A DNA stretch of 64,000 nucleotides from Riptortus pedestris (GCA_019009955.1 CM032230.1:14924001-14988000); one strand, 5' to 3'. Positions 43,721-56,300 are shown, counted from the stretch's first letter. Notes: generated from the letters alone by a model not told the origin. Numbers and translations: made by a program.

Positions 43721-45329
43721 AACTCCCACATTCAACAAATAGACAATTTAGAATTCATACGTTGCATTGAGTCATGTATATTTGTATTATTTGAAATAAA
43801 TAGTTCAATATTTCCCTTGGAAGAAATAAGCTGTTCGGTTTGTACTCGTGGCTGGATTTTCAATAAAATTCTTCAAATGTCCGCCCATCCTGACAGTAGA
43901 TTGTCAAACATTGGATCCGTCAAATTAAATATATATAAATATCTTTTATGGCTATGACAACCGCAGTTTTTTATTAATTGCTATAAACTTGATGTTTAAA
44001 TTTAAAACTAAAGATTGTTAGTTGATGGAGCCTTATACTGTTAGTTTAGTTAAGGTATTTGATATTTTATTTAATTAAAACACGAAAATTATTTGAACAC
44101 TGTTTTTAGCAGATTCCCCTTAAGGGAAATCAGTTATTGAGGTTGTACTCATGACGGAATTTTCAAATTTTTTCTTCAAATGTCCATCGATCCTACCTAT
44201 GAGATGACGAAAATGAGGTCCGCTCAAAACGGTGTGTGTGTGTGTGTGTATATATGTATATTATATATATATATATATATATGCCTGTTACCACTGTAGC
44301 TGTCACAATTTTGGTTTAATCGTTATCAAACTCGATATTTAGTCGTTTTATGTAAAAAGAAAGATCAAGATCGTTAACGGCTGAAATCGGACCAGGGGGA
44401 GGGGCATTTAGAGGGGGAGAGTTTTGAAAATTCGAAATACCTCCGTTACTATATCTCGGATCGAAAAAATGTATAGAATCAATCCTATTGAAAATTAAAT
44501 GCACTATAAATAATGGCATATACATTTATTGTCTATCTTGAATATTAACCGAGATATTTGCATTTTTCAGTTTTCAGCCTTCAGTAAACCCCTACTTCTC
44601 TAGTGTTACATAAACAATGCTCTGTTATATGATAAAAGATATTAATTGAAGCCTAAATACCAAATATTGTTTTCATTGAACCTTTACTTTGTGAGATATA
44701 TGCAAAAACGTTCTGTTGACCCCCCCCCTCCTTCTTTTGTTTTTGGATTACTAAAATTTGAGTGATTGAGATAAAACTGATTCTGATTCATTACAAATTA
44801 CACCACTAGCTTTAGTAAATTGTTTTTAATAAAATTAATATTTTATATTCAGATATGTTATATTCAGATATATTTCATTAATTGTTTGTCTTTCCTGACT
44901 ATCTATGCAGCGCTACGAGGTTGACTTGCCTCTTTGTTCACTTTGTGAGTGAAATGTTGATTACTAAAACTGAGTGTAGGATGGAGTGACTTCCCCCATG
45001 TCTCATCCTAGTTAATTATTTCCTTTATATCTCCTTTAGTAATAATTTTAATGTTCAGAGTGTATGCATAAAACATTTGGACCCCAATCTGTAAAGCTTC
45101 TCGAAACCTTAAACCATAGGACAATTCACCAGCTTTAGCCTCTAGGCAATAGTTCCCTTAGCTGGCTGTACGAGTACATAACTGGAAATTTCAAACCTCC
45201 TTCTCCTCCTCAGGAAGGTAACTTAGTCAAAAACGTATTAGAAACTAAACTTATTAGGATCTGTCTTACTTTCATACAAGATATTTTATCCATTTTTGAG
45301 GTGCTGGATGGTGAAGGAATTATTATCTC

Positions 45330-45597
45330 AGGTAAGAAAAACGCCTCGATTCCTTCACTATTCATTATTCGTTTTGACAGAGCGCTTTCAGAGAGGCAAT
45401 ACGCTCCATCATCAGTGCCCTGCTCTTCACAATTGATGCGACAGGAACCAAGGATGCCCTGTGACTGCTCACACAGGAGGAGTCACAGGGAATCCTTGGT
45501 TCCTGTCCATATTTCATTGAGAAGAGCAGGGCTATTGAAAGCGCTTTGTCACAACGAATAAAGAATAGCGAAGGAACGAGGCGTTTTTTCTTACCTG
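45330..45597. repeat. Long inverted repeat (hairpin MITE)
   Basis: The left arm starts CAGGTAAGAAAAACGCCTCG and the right arm ends with the reverse complement of that sequence plus one base. Further inward, CGCTTTCA pairs with TGAAAGCG, CCCTGCTCTTC with GAAGAGCAGGG-like sequence, and CAGGAACCAAGGAT with ATCCTTGGTTCCTG. The arms are about 125 bases with a short loop near 45470. Confidence 0.8.
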
Positions 45598-46084
45598 AAG
45601 ATATTTTATGTATTTCAATAATTCGCCACCATGTCCAATCATTACAAACCACACATTGTTGCTGATAAATGATTTTTTTTTATTTTTTTTTAGAAACCTG
45701 GTCAAAAAAGAATAATTCCTCTCATTTTCCAACACTGGTAGATGCTCATCTTATTGATGTACAAAAACGTTATGCCAATTTCCCTTAAGGGAAATATGCT
45801 ATTGAGGTCGTACTCATGACGGAATTTTCGAAATGTTTCTTCAAATGTTCATCGATCCTACCTAGTAGATGACTCAAAAATGAGGTCCATCCAGAACTGT
45901 AATCTTATATCTGCAAAGTGCTCTCTAAAAGTTTTATCTAAAACGTTTTTTCGTTTAATGGCAGAAAGCCGACCATTGGGAGAGGGTTGAATTTTGAAAA
46001 TTCTTAGTGTCTCTGTTATAATGCGTCGGATCGAAAAATTGTGTAGGACTAATCTTACTGCAAGTGCGGTGCTCTATACATAAT

Positions 46085-46691
46085 TGTTGCGAAAATTAAA
46101 TAGATGAATATTCCTTCAGGGAGAGAGAGAGTCGCGTATTGGAACTTTTAAGTGTGAAGATAGATCAAATTCGAGACCGACGGAGGGTCGAGACGAATCT
46201 GGCTCGTTTTAGCCAGCCTGCGAATGAACTTTTAGACAATTCCCCTTTGATGTATGCCAGACAAGCTATTATAAAGAGGGCCTGGGAGCGAGGCAGTTTT
46301 TATTGTCACCTGTCTTGATGCCACATCAGTGCTTCAGTGCGACTTAGTGCAGTGCGGTAAGTGTTTTTAAAGAAGAACAGTGTTGTGCCGTGACTGTAAG
46401 TAACAGTTTAGTGCCGTGTTTAAGACAGTGCAGTGCCGCGAAGTAAAGGACTAAGTGCAGTCGTTCTGTGAATTTCAGTGAATTATTTACAATAGACTCA
46501 TTGAAGAACAGTAACGCTATCAGTGTATACTGTGAGTAGTACATTAAGAATAATCACCAAGTTTATTGTGCATTGTGAATAAATTTTGCAGTGAATAAAA
46601 ACTGTGAAACTTGCGAGTATTTAATTTTGCAATCCAAAAGAACTCTTACTAAAAAAAGTTTATTGCTGGTGTTTGGTAATAAAAACGCACA
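46085..46691 (+). mobile_element. Solo LTR
   Basis: It starts TGTTGCGAAAATTAAATAG and ends GTAATAAAAACGCACA, matching the LTR at 24848-25413 in reverse through the whole length. A TATA box and start-site-like CAGTTTT are annotated separately. No internal retrotransposon sequence follows. Confidence 0.8.
46270..46300 (+). promoter_or_regulatory. LTR core promoter
   Basis: TATAAAG at 46270-46276 lies 18 bases before GGCAGTTTTT (near 46293-46302), an initiator-like spacing. Both elements are kept in the related LTR at 24848-25413. Confidence 0.4.
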
Positions 46692-48223
46692 ATTTTATGC
46701 ACGTTTTTTTCATATCATTATTATTGATTATTAACCGAGATATTTGCAGTTTTTTAGTTTTCGGCCTTCAGTAAACTCCTCCCTCTTACTCATGCCATAT
46801 TAGCAATAACCTGTTATATGATGAATAACTTTATTTGAAGCCTAAATACAAAATATTGTTCTCATTGAACTTTTAATTTTGAAGATAAATGCAAATTCGT
46901 GGCAAACGTGGGGAAATCTGCTTAGTTTACGCAGCCCCTGCGTGACGGACTTTTATTTTAAATTCCCCTAGGTATTCACTGTAAAACCAATCTTGATTGG
47001 AAGAAGATTTCCCTTTGAAGTTTTACAAATAGTATAAATCTACGACTTGTTACACAATACCACCGTGAATATCGTGATAGTAAGAAATCTTTTAAGGTCA
47101 ATCTTTTTTTTTTAATATCATCCAGATAGCTAAAAAGTATTCATCACAGGAAAGAAAACAATACTAAAATATATCTGAAAATAACATATTAATTTTATTG
47201 AAAACTATTTACTATATCTAGTACTGCAATTTATAATGACTCATAATAATTTTTATCTCAATCCATAATATTTATAATACAATAATAATTGTTCTTAGAA
47301 GTCCAAGTGCTTAAGGCAGGGGGGGGGGGGATCAGAACTTAGTTGCATGTGTCTCCCATAATAAGATCCCATGAAAACAATATTTTTCATATAAGCTTAG
47401 AATAAAAAGGTTCATATTATAAGGGCTTATTGTTAATATGAGATGAGTAGGAGGGGGTGGGGTTTACTGAAAGCTGAAAATGGCAAATATCTCCGTTAAT
47501 ATTCATGATGGAGAATAAATGTTTATAACAATATTTTCAGTACATCTAATTTTCAATATGATTGCTTCTATACAATTTTTCGATCCGACGTATAATAACA
47601 GAGATCTTTCGAAATGTCGTAAATCCCACTTCCACTGGTCGGATTAAAGCTATTAGCAAACTTTATCTTTATTTTTATATAAAACGGTAAATATGGAGTT
47701 TGGTAACGATCAGACTAGAATTGCGACCGCTAGAGCGTTAACAGAAATACGAAGCCCGTCACACAGGGGCTGCGTAAGCTAAGCACATTTCCCTCGTGAA
47801 GTTTAGCAATAGGTAAATGTTCATGCTGGTAACAACTCCACCGTGAATATTAAGTGATTAAATACAAACGGAAATAAGTAATCATTCGGTAAAATGTATT
47901 AATTTCCGGACAGGGAGCGTCTGAAATGTAGACAAACAGGCCTGCCAAGCTTTCACCGGAAAGAAAAACGATTACTGAAATACATTAGAATATTAAATAT
48001 TAATTTTCTTGAAAGCAATTTACTATATCTAGTACTGTAATTTATAATGAATCAGAATCATTTTTATCTCAATCAAACTTTAGTAATCCAAGAACTTAAA
48101 ACGAGGGGGGGGGGATATCGTATAATAAACGGGAAACAATATTTGGTATTTAAGCCTAGAATAAAGAGGTCCTCCTGAAGGCTGAAAATTAAAAAATGCA
48201 AATATCTCGGTTAATATTCATGA

Positions 48224-50107
48224 CTTCATGGACCAATCGCAGTGGCGTCTGTTATAGTTCGGCATTTGCATAAAATCTTGGCATTTTGATGTCTGTCGTC
48301 CGGCATGTATCGGAGCAAAAAGGGTTTATAATGGGCGTTGATGGTGCTGCCACCAATATCTTTTTGCTTGACTCAGTTCTTCGGTATGCATGGAGGAAGA
48401 GAATTGACTTAGGTCTCTTAGTTCTTGTTGTGAAGAAGGCATTTGACTCAGTCAGTCGTCAAGCGATCCTGGCTGTTGCCTGTTGGGGTCTGCCTGTGGG
48501 GTTCTGTGAATACCTTGAAGGTGTCTATTTGAGTGGCAACTCCGTTGTTTGTGCCAGAGGGCGGTGTTCGGGGAACATTCTGCCTGGACGTGGTCTCAGG
48601 CAGAGTCATCCTCTATCTCCGATTCTGTTTAATATGGTCATGGCTCACGTAATCGAGGCTTCCGGAACACGAGTTGGGTTCCTTTTAGGCACCGTCAGGG
48701 TATCGGTGATAGTTTATGGAGATGACTTGATCCTTGTAGCATCCTCAGTGCATGGTCTCAATGTTACCTTGAATCAGCTGGAAGTGGTGCTTCGGGATTG
48801 TGGTTTAATGTTAAATCCAGAGAACTGTGTCGGGCTAGAGCTTAGATCCTCGGGGCGACGGATGGTCGTCAAGGTGCGTCCGGCGTCTGGGCTGAGGATC
48901 TCGAAACATCCTGTTCGTGCCCTTAGCGTTGATGATGTTTGGCTCTACCTTGGCGTTCCTTTCTCCCCTCATGGTGCAGAGGCAGTGGCACCTGACTGTA
49001 ATGTCTAATCTGGACAAATCGAAACCGCAGCAGAAGTTAGAGGCTCTGGGGACCTACGTTGTGCCCCGATGGCTTTATGGCTTGGTGCTAGGCGTGAAGG
49101 TGGGCTGGGGATTCTTTGCTAGGCTCGTTCCATTCTTTAGGGCCAGGCGACTACTTAAATTGCTAAACGACTTGGATAGCCGAGGAGCATCGCTTGGGAT
49201 GAGGCATGGTTTAGGTGGTAGGCTGGTGCCTCCGGATGATGTTGTAAGCGTGTGTGAGAATTGTATGAATGAATTGTATGTGAGTGTAGACTGCAAGGAC
49301 ATGTGTGAATGTGGTAAGGTTCCAGCTTATACAGCATGGTCACGAAAGGCATTTTGTCGCCTTTATTAAGATTGTAGGAGTGGCTATTCCTACCCGGGCG
49401 AGGACATCTCGGGGTAAGCTGGATAGGAGTAGGATTGCCATGTGCCGATCTGGCTGTGGTTGTATTGGAAACGGCTGCTCATGTTATTGCCATGGCAATT
49501 GTATTGCTACCATGCAACTTCGAATCCGCCGGCATAATGAAGTAATTCACTTTGTAAGGCAGGGCTTTATAATGCGAGGATGAAGTACCTGGTACGAAAA
49601 TTTATTCGTAAGGTCTGTTGGATCCTTTTGACAAGACGTAGTTGTTAAGTGGAGGACAACTGTGGCAGTTATTGATATACATATTGTTACTGCAGCGGGA
49701 TCATTGGAGGACATCTTTCAGACGAAAAAAGAAAAATACAACAGGCTGAACCTGAAGAGGGCGGTTGCCCAGGTCGCCGAGTTTGAGCCAGGAAGGAAGG
49801 GGGAATCCACTTGGTGAACGTTTTCCAAGACCAGGAAGTGGGGAGGGATTTGTGATCCTTTATATTTTAGTGAAGCGTATTATTTTCATTATGTATTATG
49901 TTTTTTGCATGTAGACGGGCAGAACTCCTTCTCAGGGTGCTTGCACCTTTCTTAATGATGTCCCATTGGGACAATTTTGGGGTTAGGGAGCCCTAGTTCA
50001 TGGTTATAGAGTTGTCTGCACCTCAAATTATTAATTGTGTAGAGGAATTGTTTATATTATGTATTTATTTTTATATTTTTACCAAAACCCAAATAAATAG
50101 TTAAAAA
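48224..50107 (+). mobile_element. R2-clade-like LINE, 5' truncated, with 14-bp target duplication
   Basis: GTTAATATTCATGA occurs on both sides (48210-48223 and 50108-50121). The interior encodes a reverse transcriptase, a Cys/His knuckle and a PD-(D/E)XK-like endonuclease end with no N-terminal part. The 3' UTR ends AATAAATAGTTAAAAA. The 5' truncation plus target duplication is the signature of target-primed reverse transcription. Confidence 0.82.
48235..49850 (+). pseudogene. R2-like reverse transcriptase/endonuclease, decayed
   Basis: One-base shifts break the frame near 48285, 48990 and 49365. The visible order is a degraded RT finger region, GVDGAATNIFLLDSVLRYA, motif A as VVKKAFDSV (the usual first Asp is Val), RGLRQSHPLSPILFNMVM, VYGDDLILV (active-site YGDD), then a thumb. 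The C-terminal part has CRSGCGCIGNGCSC and IRRHNEVIHFVRQG, a zinc-knuckle region. The last part reads VIDIHIVTAAGSLEDIF, like the restriction-like endonuclease of R2-type elements. The changed motif A and frameshifts mean no active enzyme. Confidence 0.82.
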
Positions 50108-50135
50108 GTTAATATTCATGATAGAGAATATTCAT

Positions 50136-50560
50136 GACTTAGGAGGAAGGAACTTTTTTTAACAGTAATTACATAGACTCAATCATTAAACATCAAAAAT
50201 ACATAAATATATACAAAAAACTATAGTCTACAATTTCTACACACTACTCTTCACTTCTTTCCTACATTAGCAGAGTGTATAGACTTCAATTTTATTTATT
50301 TATTTATTTATTCTGTTTTGGGTTTCCATTTCCCTTTTTTTTCTTATCTTTCTTTCTTTTCTTTTTTATTTATTCATTTTTTGGTTTTCTCTTTTCTTTT
50401 TTTTCTTTTTCTTTCTCCCTTCTATACTTACATTTTCATCTATATTATTTTCACCACTCTGATTTTTTTTCCCACCTCTGCCACCACTGTACCTTTGGGT
50501 TTTCCCATACCAGCGGTCTCCATTTATTAAGAGATATAAAATTTTGAATACCTAAATTGG
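50136..50560. other. Pyrimidine-rich low-complexity DNA
   Basis: A (TTTA)n run at 50289-50312 and a long T/C-rich tract. Read on the - strand this may be the A-rich tail and 3' UTR of the adjacent R1-like LINE. Short Phe-rich open frames here are composition artefacts. Confidence 0.4.
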
Positions 50561-52499
50561 GCCTAGCTCACCGAGCACGGCTAAGCATAAAAGTGCAATA
50601 TTTGGGAGATTTCGTTTAAGTCCGAAGAGTACTAGGGGAATCCGCAGCTGCGACTCCTTTGTCTTTGTTCAGAGAAGTGGCAGCAAGAGCCTAACTAACT
50701 AGCCTACATACCTAAAGCCTAATTACTAACCTAAACTCACATAAACCATACATATATATAATTTACAAATAAATACATTTTTACTTTGTTTTCAATACCT
50801 CTTGGCCAAAGGTCCTGAAGGCAAAGTCCGGAGGTAACTCTCAGAGGCCAGTTAACATATGAGAAAGCACTCATTAGACGAAAACGCTTGGCGTTGAAAC
50901 GCGGACATTGGAGGATCACATTGTCAGCCGTATCTAACTCGCCACAAGAGCACAATGGGGATTCCTTTCGTTTGAAGAAGAGGATCCTGTTATTGAAGTC
51001 CCCGTGACCACTGATAAGTTGGCAGGTGAAGTAATCTGGGACGTAACACGTCAGCTTAGTTCTGGTCCTGACATCTGGGGAAAAATTTTACGTTATCCTA
51101 CCTTTGCTGGAGTTGGTCCAGCGACTCTGCCAACTGTCCCAGGCGGTTTCTTCAATATGTTGGAGTGTTTCTCTAAGGTCCTGCTGTCTTATTGTGAAAA
51201 TAGACTCTCCTATCTTGTAAGGCAACCAACCCCCTGACTGCTTGGTATATAGCAACCCGCTTTGCTACCTCCAGGTCTATCGGAAGCTGGCCAGCCATCA
51301 CCTGCAATACATACATCGCTCGAAACTGTTCGATATGCCCTTGTTACCATTAGGAGAGCTCTGGGCTTGGTATAGAAGGTTTTTGGTCGCTTTCGACATC
51401 TTTTGGGCCCAGGATGGGGCTGCGTAGCACACTATAGGGACAAACATAGCTTTATACAAAATGTATCTGTTCTTATCAGTGATGCCCTAAGTATTACGTG
51501 CTATTGCCCTTAGGTGGTGAAATCACCCGCTGACCGAATCCCGGAGATGAGAAGCGTGAGGGTTGAGATTTAACCTCTCCCCGATGTGGACTCCCAGGTA
51601 TACTACTTTGGGCTGCAGTTGTAGCCTGGTCTGACCTATTACCAACCTTGGGGGCCACCTATGACAAAACTTTCCTTTTAATAAGATGCTCTGTGTTTTC
51701 TGGTCATTGAGCTGAAGTTTATTTTAAAAACACTAATCCTGTACTTCGTTAATGATCCGCTGACCCTCCACTTCCAGGTCCTGCTTGCTATTTCCCTTAA
51801 CTGAGCAGCACAGATCGTCTACATAAGCCGTAACCTCAATGCCAAGGGACCGCAACTTGAGGAGCAGCTCGTCAAACACCAGTGCCCAGATGTAAGGCCC
51901 CAGCACAGAGCCTTGTGCACAACCCCGAGCTACTTCCGTCCTGATCATCGTCTTCCCGCATTGGATCATAGCTGCTCTATTGCTTAAATAGCTCTTTAGC
52001 AATTGGTATACATTTTCTGGGCATTGCCTTCTCCTGAGTGCTCTTAGGATGGATGGCCACCATAGGTTATCAAATGCCCCTGCGATATCGAACAGTATTC
52101 CTTAAACGTACTTTGTGTCGGACATGTGCACTTTTTGGATCAAATCTCGAATCGCTTCCGTGGTAGACCCCTATTTTTTTGCACTCAAATTGATCTGGCG
52201 ATTCGTTGTTTTCCAAGATGCCTTTTAAACTAGCCACTACCAATCTTTCTAATACTTTGCTCAAATGCGGATGAAGGCTTATAGCACGATACTTTGACTC
52301 CATCTGTTTGCTTGATTTTAGAATTGCAACCACCTCGGCTTCTTTCCATTTCCGGGGGAAATATCCTACCTTCAGAAAGGCGTTAAAGAGTTCTTGAAGC
52401 CGGGTTCTCAAAGCGTTCCCACCGTGCTTTATAACTGCAGCCTCAATCATATCCGGTCCGGGTGACTTTGAATTTCGCAGTTTAACCATGGCTTTGTCG
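50561..52499 (-). pseudogene. R1-clade-like LINE reverse transcriptase, decayed
   Basis: On the - strand the order is: SKSPGPDMIEAAVIKHGG (52489 on), YFPRKWKEAEVVAILKS, YRAISLHPHLSKVLERLV, then in another frame FDIAGAFDNLWWPSI (motif A), RGCAQGSVLGPYIWALVFDE (motif B) and VTAYVDDLCCSV (YVDD in place of the common YADD). Near 50955 comes CSCGELDTADNVILQCPRF, the C-terminal zinc knuckle typical of R1. Several frameshifts and the lack of an endonuclease show a 5'-truncated relic. It lies about 0.45 kb from the R2-like relic and on the opposite strand. Confidence 0.82.
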
Positions 52500-52643
52500 A
52501 AGCCCCCAGGGGGGGGGGGGGTGAGTCACCCGGCGGTCGTGGTCCAGACTACACAGTCTTAATCAGGCACTGAAGATGGACCGGACCGTTGACTCCGAAA
52601 GTGCACTCTGCATAATATTAAAAATCAGTAGAGTACGAGACGT
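52500..52643. other. G-tract and unclassified sequence
   Basis: A 13-base G run at 52508-52520 marks the 5' truncation point of the R1-like relic. Confidence 0.4.
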
Positions 52644-52772
52644 TTTTAGCAGGTTTCCCTTAAGGGAAATCAGCTATTGAGGTTGGACTCATGACGGAAT
52701 TTTCGAAATTTTTCATCAAATGTCCATCGATCCTACCTAGTAGATGGCGAAAATGAGGTCCGTTCAAAATTG

Positions 52773-52777
<5 letters not shown>

Positions 52778-52836
<59 letters not shown>
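52778..52836. repeat. (TA)n microsatellite
   Basis: The TA array of the F element next to the Helitron 3' end. Confidence 0.95.
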
Positions 52837-52837
<1 letters not shown>

Positions 52838-53973
52838 TAGCTCAGATACCCGGCTTCGCCCGGGAATTCATTTGAGGCTGAATGGTGATGGTATTTTTTA
52901 GCAGGCTTTACATTGCACAGTATTTTGACATTTACCCGTCCCAGTGTTTAGGATTGATACCCGTCGTTGCCGGTGATTTGCTAATAATAGAATTATTTGT
53001 TCGATAATTCTTCACAGTCTCCGATATTTTTATATTTCCCGTTTCTTATACATGTAAATATGGTGAATTTTTATTTCAGGACTCCCATATAACTCCCCTC
53101 CCGTTCGAACCTAAAAATTTTAATATAACTTATAATCATGGAAGAATTAATGCTAATTGACATACCAAGTTTTGTTTAGTTCGGTTCAGCCGTTAGTGCC
53201 CGCTAAAGTTTTAACGTATAACTCATTTATACTTAGGTATAAGACAAAAGTGTATATAACAAAAGTTACTCCAAATAACAAAATAAACAACTTTTATTAT
53301 GTTTATATTTGCGGAAAAACCAATAGGAAACCAAATATCGCTATTTTTAATTTCAGGCTTCCCTTATAACCCCCACTCCCGCCCGTCCATAGAAATGTTG
53401 GTATGGCTTATTATAATGAAGGCCTCACTGCTAATACACATACCGAGTTTTATTTAGTTCGGTTGAGTCTTTTTTGGCAAATAATATTGTTGACTCCCGC
53501 TATAATTTTTAGCGTATAACGCATTTAAACTTTGGTATACGACAAAAGTGTATATAACAAAAGTTACTCTAAATAACAAAATAAACAACTTTTGTTATGT
53601 GCATATTGGCCGAAAAACCAATATAAAACGAAATATCGCTATTTTTAATTTCAGGCTTCCCTTATAACCCCCACTCCTGTTCGTCTCAGAGAAAATTAAT
53701 ATAGCCTAAAGTCTAAGTTGGGTTAGTAGTAATATACATACCAAGTTTCATGAAATTCGGTTCAGCCGTTTATGCGTGAAAAGGTAACAAACAAACAAAC
53801 AAACAAACAAACAAACAAACAAACAAACAAACAAACAAACAAACAAACAAACATACACGAAAGAAACAAAATGCAGTTATGGTGTCTATGACATGTGAAA
53901 CGAAAAGTTATCGTGAAATTTCGCGAAAAAAATCAATGTACAGACAGAGGTTACAATTTTATATATATATAGA
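52837..53973 (-). mobile_element. Non-autonomous Helitron, copy 5
   Basis: On the - strand it starts TCTATATATATATAAAATTG at 53973 and ends with the CCCGGGCGAAGCCGGG hairpin, TATCTGAG and CTAG at 52837. The flanking bases are A and T. It closely matches copy 3, including an (AAAC)n expansion at 53789-53853. Confidence 0.88.
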
Positions 53974-54674
53974 TATATTTGTCTGTTACCGCTCTAGTGG
54001 TCGCAAGTTTTGTTTGATCGTTACCAAACTCGATATTTAGTCGTTTTATTTAAAACGAAAGATTAAGTTCGGTAATGGCTGAAATCGGACCAGTGGAAGG
54101 GGGAGTTTAGAGGGGAGGATTTTCTAAAATTCGAAATATTTCCGTTACTATAAGTCGGATTGAAAAATTGTATAGACTCAATCTTATTGCAAATTAAATT
54201 TACTATAAATATTGTTATATACATGTATTCTCTATCTTGAATATTAACCGAGATATTTGCATTTTTATGAAATCGGGGCGGATAACGGATGAGAGTGAGT
54301 TTCCCGCCAAAAGCTTGGTCGCCCGTTTTCTTAACTGTTCGGCTCTCGTGAAATTTCTCTATTGTAAAACTTCACGTGGGAAATCTGCTTAGTTTACGCA
54401 GCCCCTGCGTGATGGACTTTTATTGTTCCTTATCAACTGGTTCCTCTACCATCCAGCATACTCCAGAGATATTTTATAGAATATTTCATTTAACTCACGT
54501 TCATTTGAGGTGCGAGATCTTTGGAAGATCCTGCGTGCTTTATTCCGGTCCTTCTGAGCTCACCACTCTGATGTTTCCATATACAATATTGTTTGTTTCA
54601 TATAAGACTGGTATGCAAATGAACCCTATCAAAAACCACCATGTGCCACAGTTCACTCCTATTCCGTTTCTTTT

Positions 54675-55209
54675 CCCTTAAGGGAAATCAGCTATTGAGG
54701 TTGTACTCATGACGGAATTTTCGAATTTTTTCTTCAAATGTACATCGATCCTACCTGGGAGATGACGAAAATGAGGTCCGTTCCGCTCTAGCGGTCGCAA
54801 TGTTTGTTTAATCGTTACCAAACTTTATGTTTAGTCGTTTTATGTAAAAATAAAAATCAAGTTCGTTAACGGCTGAAATCGGACCAGAGGGAGGGGGGGG
54901 GGGTTTAGAGGGGGAGAATTTTGAAAATTCGAAATATCTCCGTTACTATAAGTCGGATCGAAAAATTGTATAGAACAAATCTTATTGCAAATTAAATTTA
55001 CAATAAATATTGTTATATACATTTATTCTCTATCTTGAATATTAACCGAGATATTTTCATTTTTAATAAGTGTAACGGACGTGCTATGATTCCCGCCGAA
55101 AGCTAGTTCGGCCGTTTCCATAACAGATCGGCACTCGTATGGAGATTTCTATATTGTATAACTTTACGTGGGACATCTGCTTTGTTTACGCTGCCCCTGC
55201 GTGACGGAC
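54675..55209. repeat. Family F element
   Basis: It begins at the palindrome core CCCTTAAGGGAAATCAGC, lacking the outer AGCAGAT. It carries a run of ten G near 54894 and the GTTCGTTAACGGCTGAAATC segment, and ends GCCCCTGCGTGACGGAC before TTTT. Confidence 0.72.
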
Positions 55210-55289
55210 TTTTTTTCTTTCTTTTTTAAGTGCACAATTAAATAATGAGTAAATCGCTAAGTTCAGCGACGCCACTGAACTCATTTAAA

Positions 55290-55650
55290 TAAATAAATAA
55301 AAAAAAAGAGGGAGAATAAATATAAAGAACAATATTTATAGTACATTCAATTTTCGATAAGATTGGTTCTATACAATTTTTCTATCCGAAGTATAATAAC
55401 GGAAATATTTCGAAAATCCCCCTCCGTTGGGTGGATTTCAACGAACTTAGTTTTACATAATACTTATAAATACCGACTTCGGTAATGATCAGACTAAAAT
55501 TGCGACCGCTAGGGCTTTAAATTTGAAAGGACCTCATTTTCGTTATTTCCTGGGTAGAATAGATGGTCATTTGAAAAGATTTTTTGAAAATCCCATCATG
55601 AGAACAACCTCAATAGCTGATTTCCCATCGAACAGGGAAAACTGCTAAAA
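55290..55650. repeat. Family F element, right arm
   Basis: Runs from the GAGAATAAATATAAAGAACA stretch through GCGACCGCTAGGGC to a decayed T-type end GGGAAAACTGCTAAAA. Confidence 0.6.
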
Positions 55651-55792
55651 CGCCCAATGATGCGTTATTCGTAGAAGTGATGGATCAGTTGACTTTCACT
55701 ATTCGGTATGAGTACGGTGCCTGCTGCTATCTAAGGCTAAACCAGCTAGTTTCTCTGGTTTTTGCTCTTGGAGGGCTATGTCATAACGTTTG

Positions 55793-55841
<49 letters not shown>

Positions 55842-56300
55842 TACGTGCGTTCGTGCGTGCCAATCCCTCCCCCAACCCCGCCCCCCCCCTACTCCAGTGT
55901 TTATCGCCGAGGCTGGATTCTAGCTACTGCTTCTATATAAATCTCTCTATATATATCTCCTTGTCTTTGCCCCCTCGGCCATTGTGTTTAGTCCGCCTTC
56001 CCATACAACGCAGATCCCAGCCAAGAACAGAAGCTCATTGGAATTCATTTTCTTGTTCCATGTAAGTCTTATTTATACCTAATATTATATAATCTATTTA
56101 TTTATGTATGCTTCATACCATTAACATATGCAATACGCATTCAATTATATAATATCTGATAAATAATTAGTTAAAAATAATATTAAAATAAGAAAAATGT
56201 TAATTTCATTCTTTAGTGCTTGAACACATCACAGATCCTGCAGAATATATTTCAAATTTTCAGTTGAGGAGGTATTTGTTATACACAAATACAGGATGTT
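55651..56300. other. Non-repetitive stretch with (TG)n tract
   Basis: A GC-richer segment at 55660-56060 contains a (TG)n tract at about 55795-55838 and a C-rich run. An open frame at 55677-55790 is not recognised; no splice partners are evident. The rest is AT-rich. Confidence 0.3.

Larger units (their letters stand above)
44108..46950. repeat. Family F composite with hairpin and LTR insertions
   Basis: The T-type end AGCAGATTCCCCTTAAGGG begins at 44108 after TTTTT. A second T-type start lies near 45778. The B-type end GCAGCCCCTGCGTGACGGAC closes at 46950, followed by TTTT. The interior holds F arms, a C8 tract (44720), the hairpin at 45330-45597 and a solo LTR. Confidence 0.65.
47757..50135. 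repeat. Family F element interrupted by the R2-like LINE
   Basis: It starts with a B-type end CCGTCACACAGGGGCTGCG and runs through a G9 tract and the CAAATATCTCGGTTAATATT stretch. It is cut by the LINE at 48224 and resumes after 50107 with TAGAGAATA, the expected continuation of the family sequence. Confidence 0.7.
52648..54417. repeat. Family F element, complete ends, holding a Helitron
   Basis: T-type end AGCAGGTTTCCCTTAAGGG at 52648 after TTTT; B-type end GCAGCCCCTGCGTGATGGAC at 54417 before TTTT. Without the Helitron it is about 630 bp. Confidence 0.82.

Noticed and set aside
48286..49008. Host gene for a reverse transcriptase
   Set aside because: Frameshifts, loss of the motif A Asp, target duplication and 5' truncation show a LINE relic.
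50275..50547. Phe-rich membrane-like small proteins
   Set aside because: They come from a T/C-rich tract in two overlapping frames, a composition effect.
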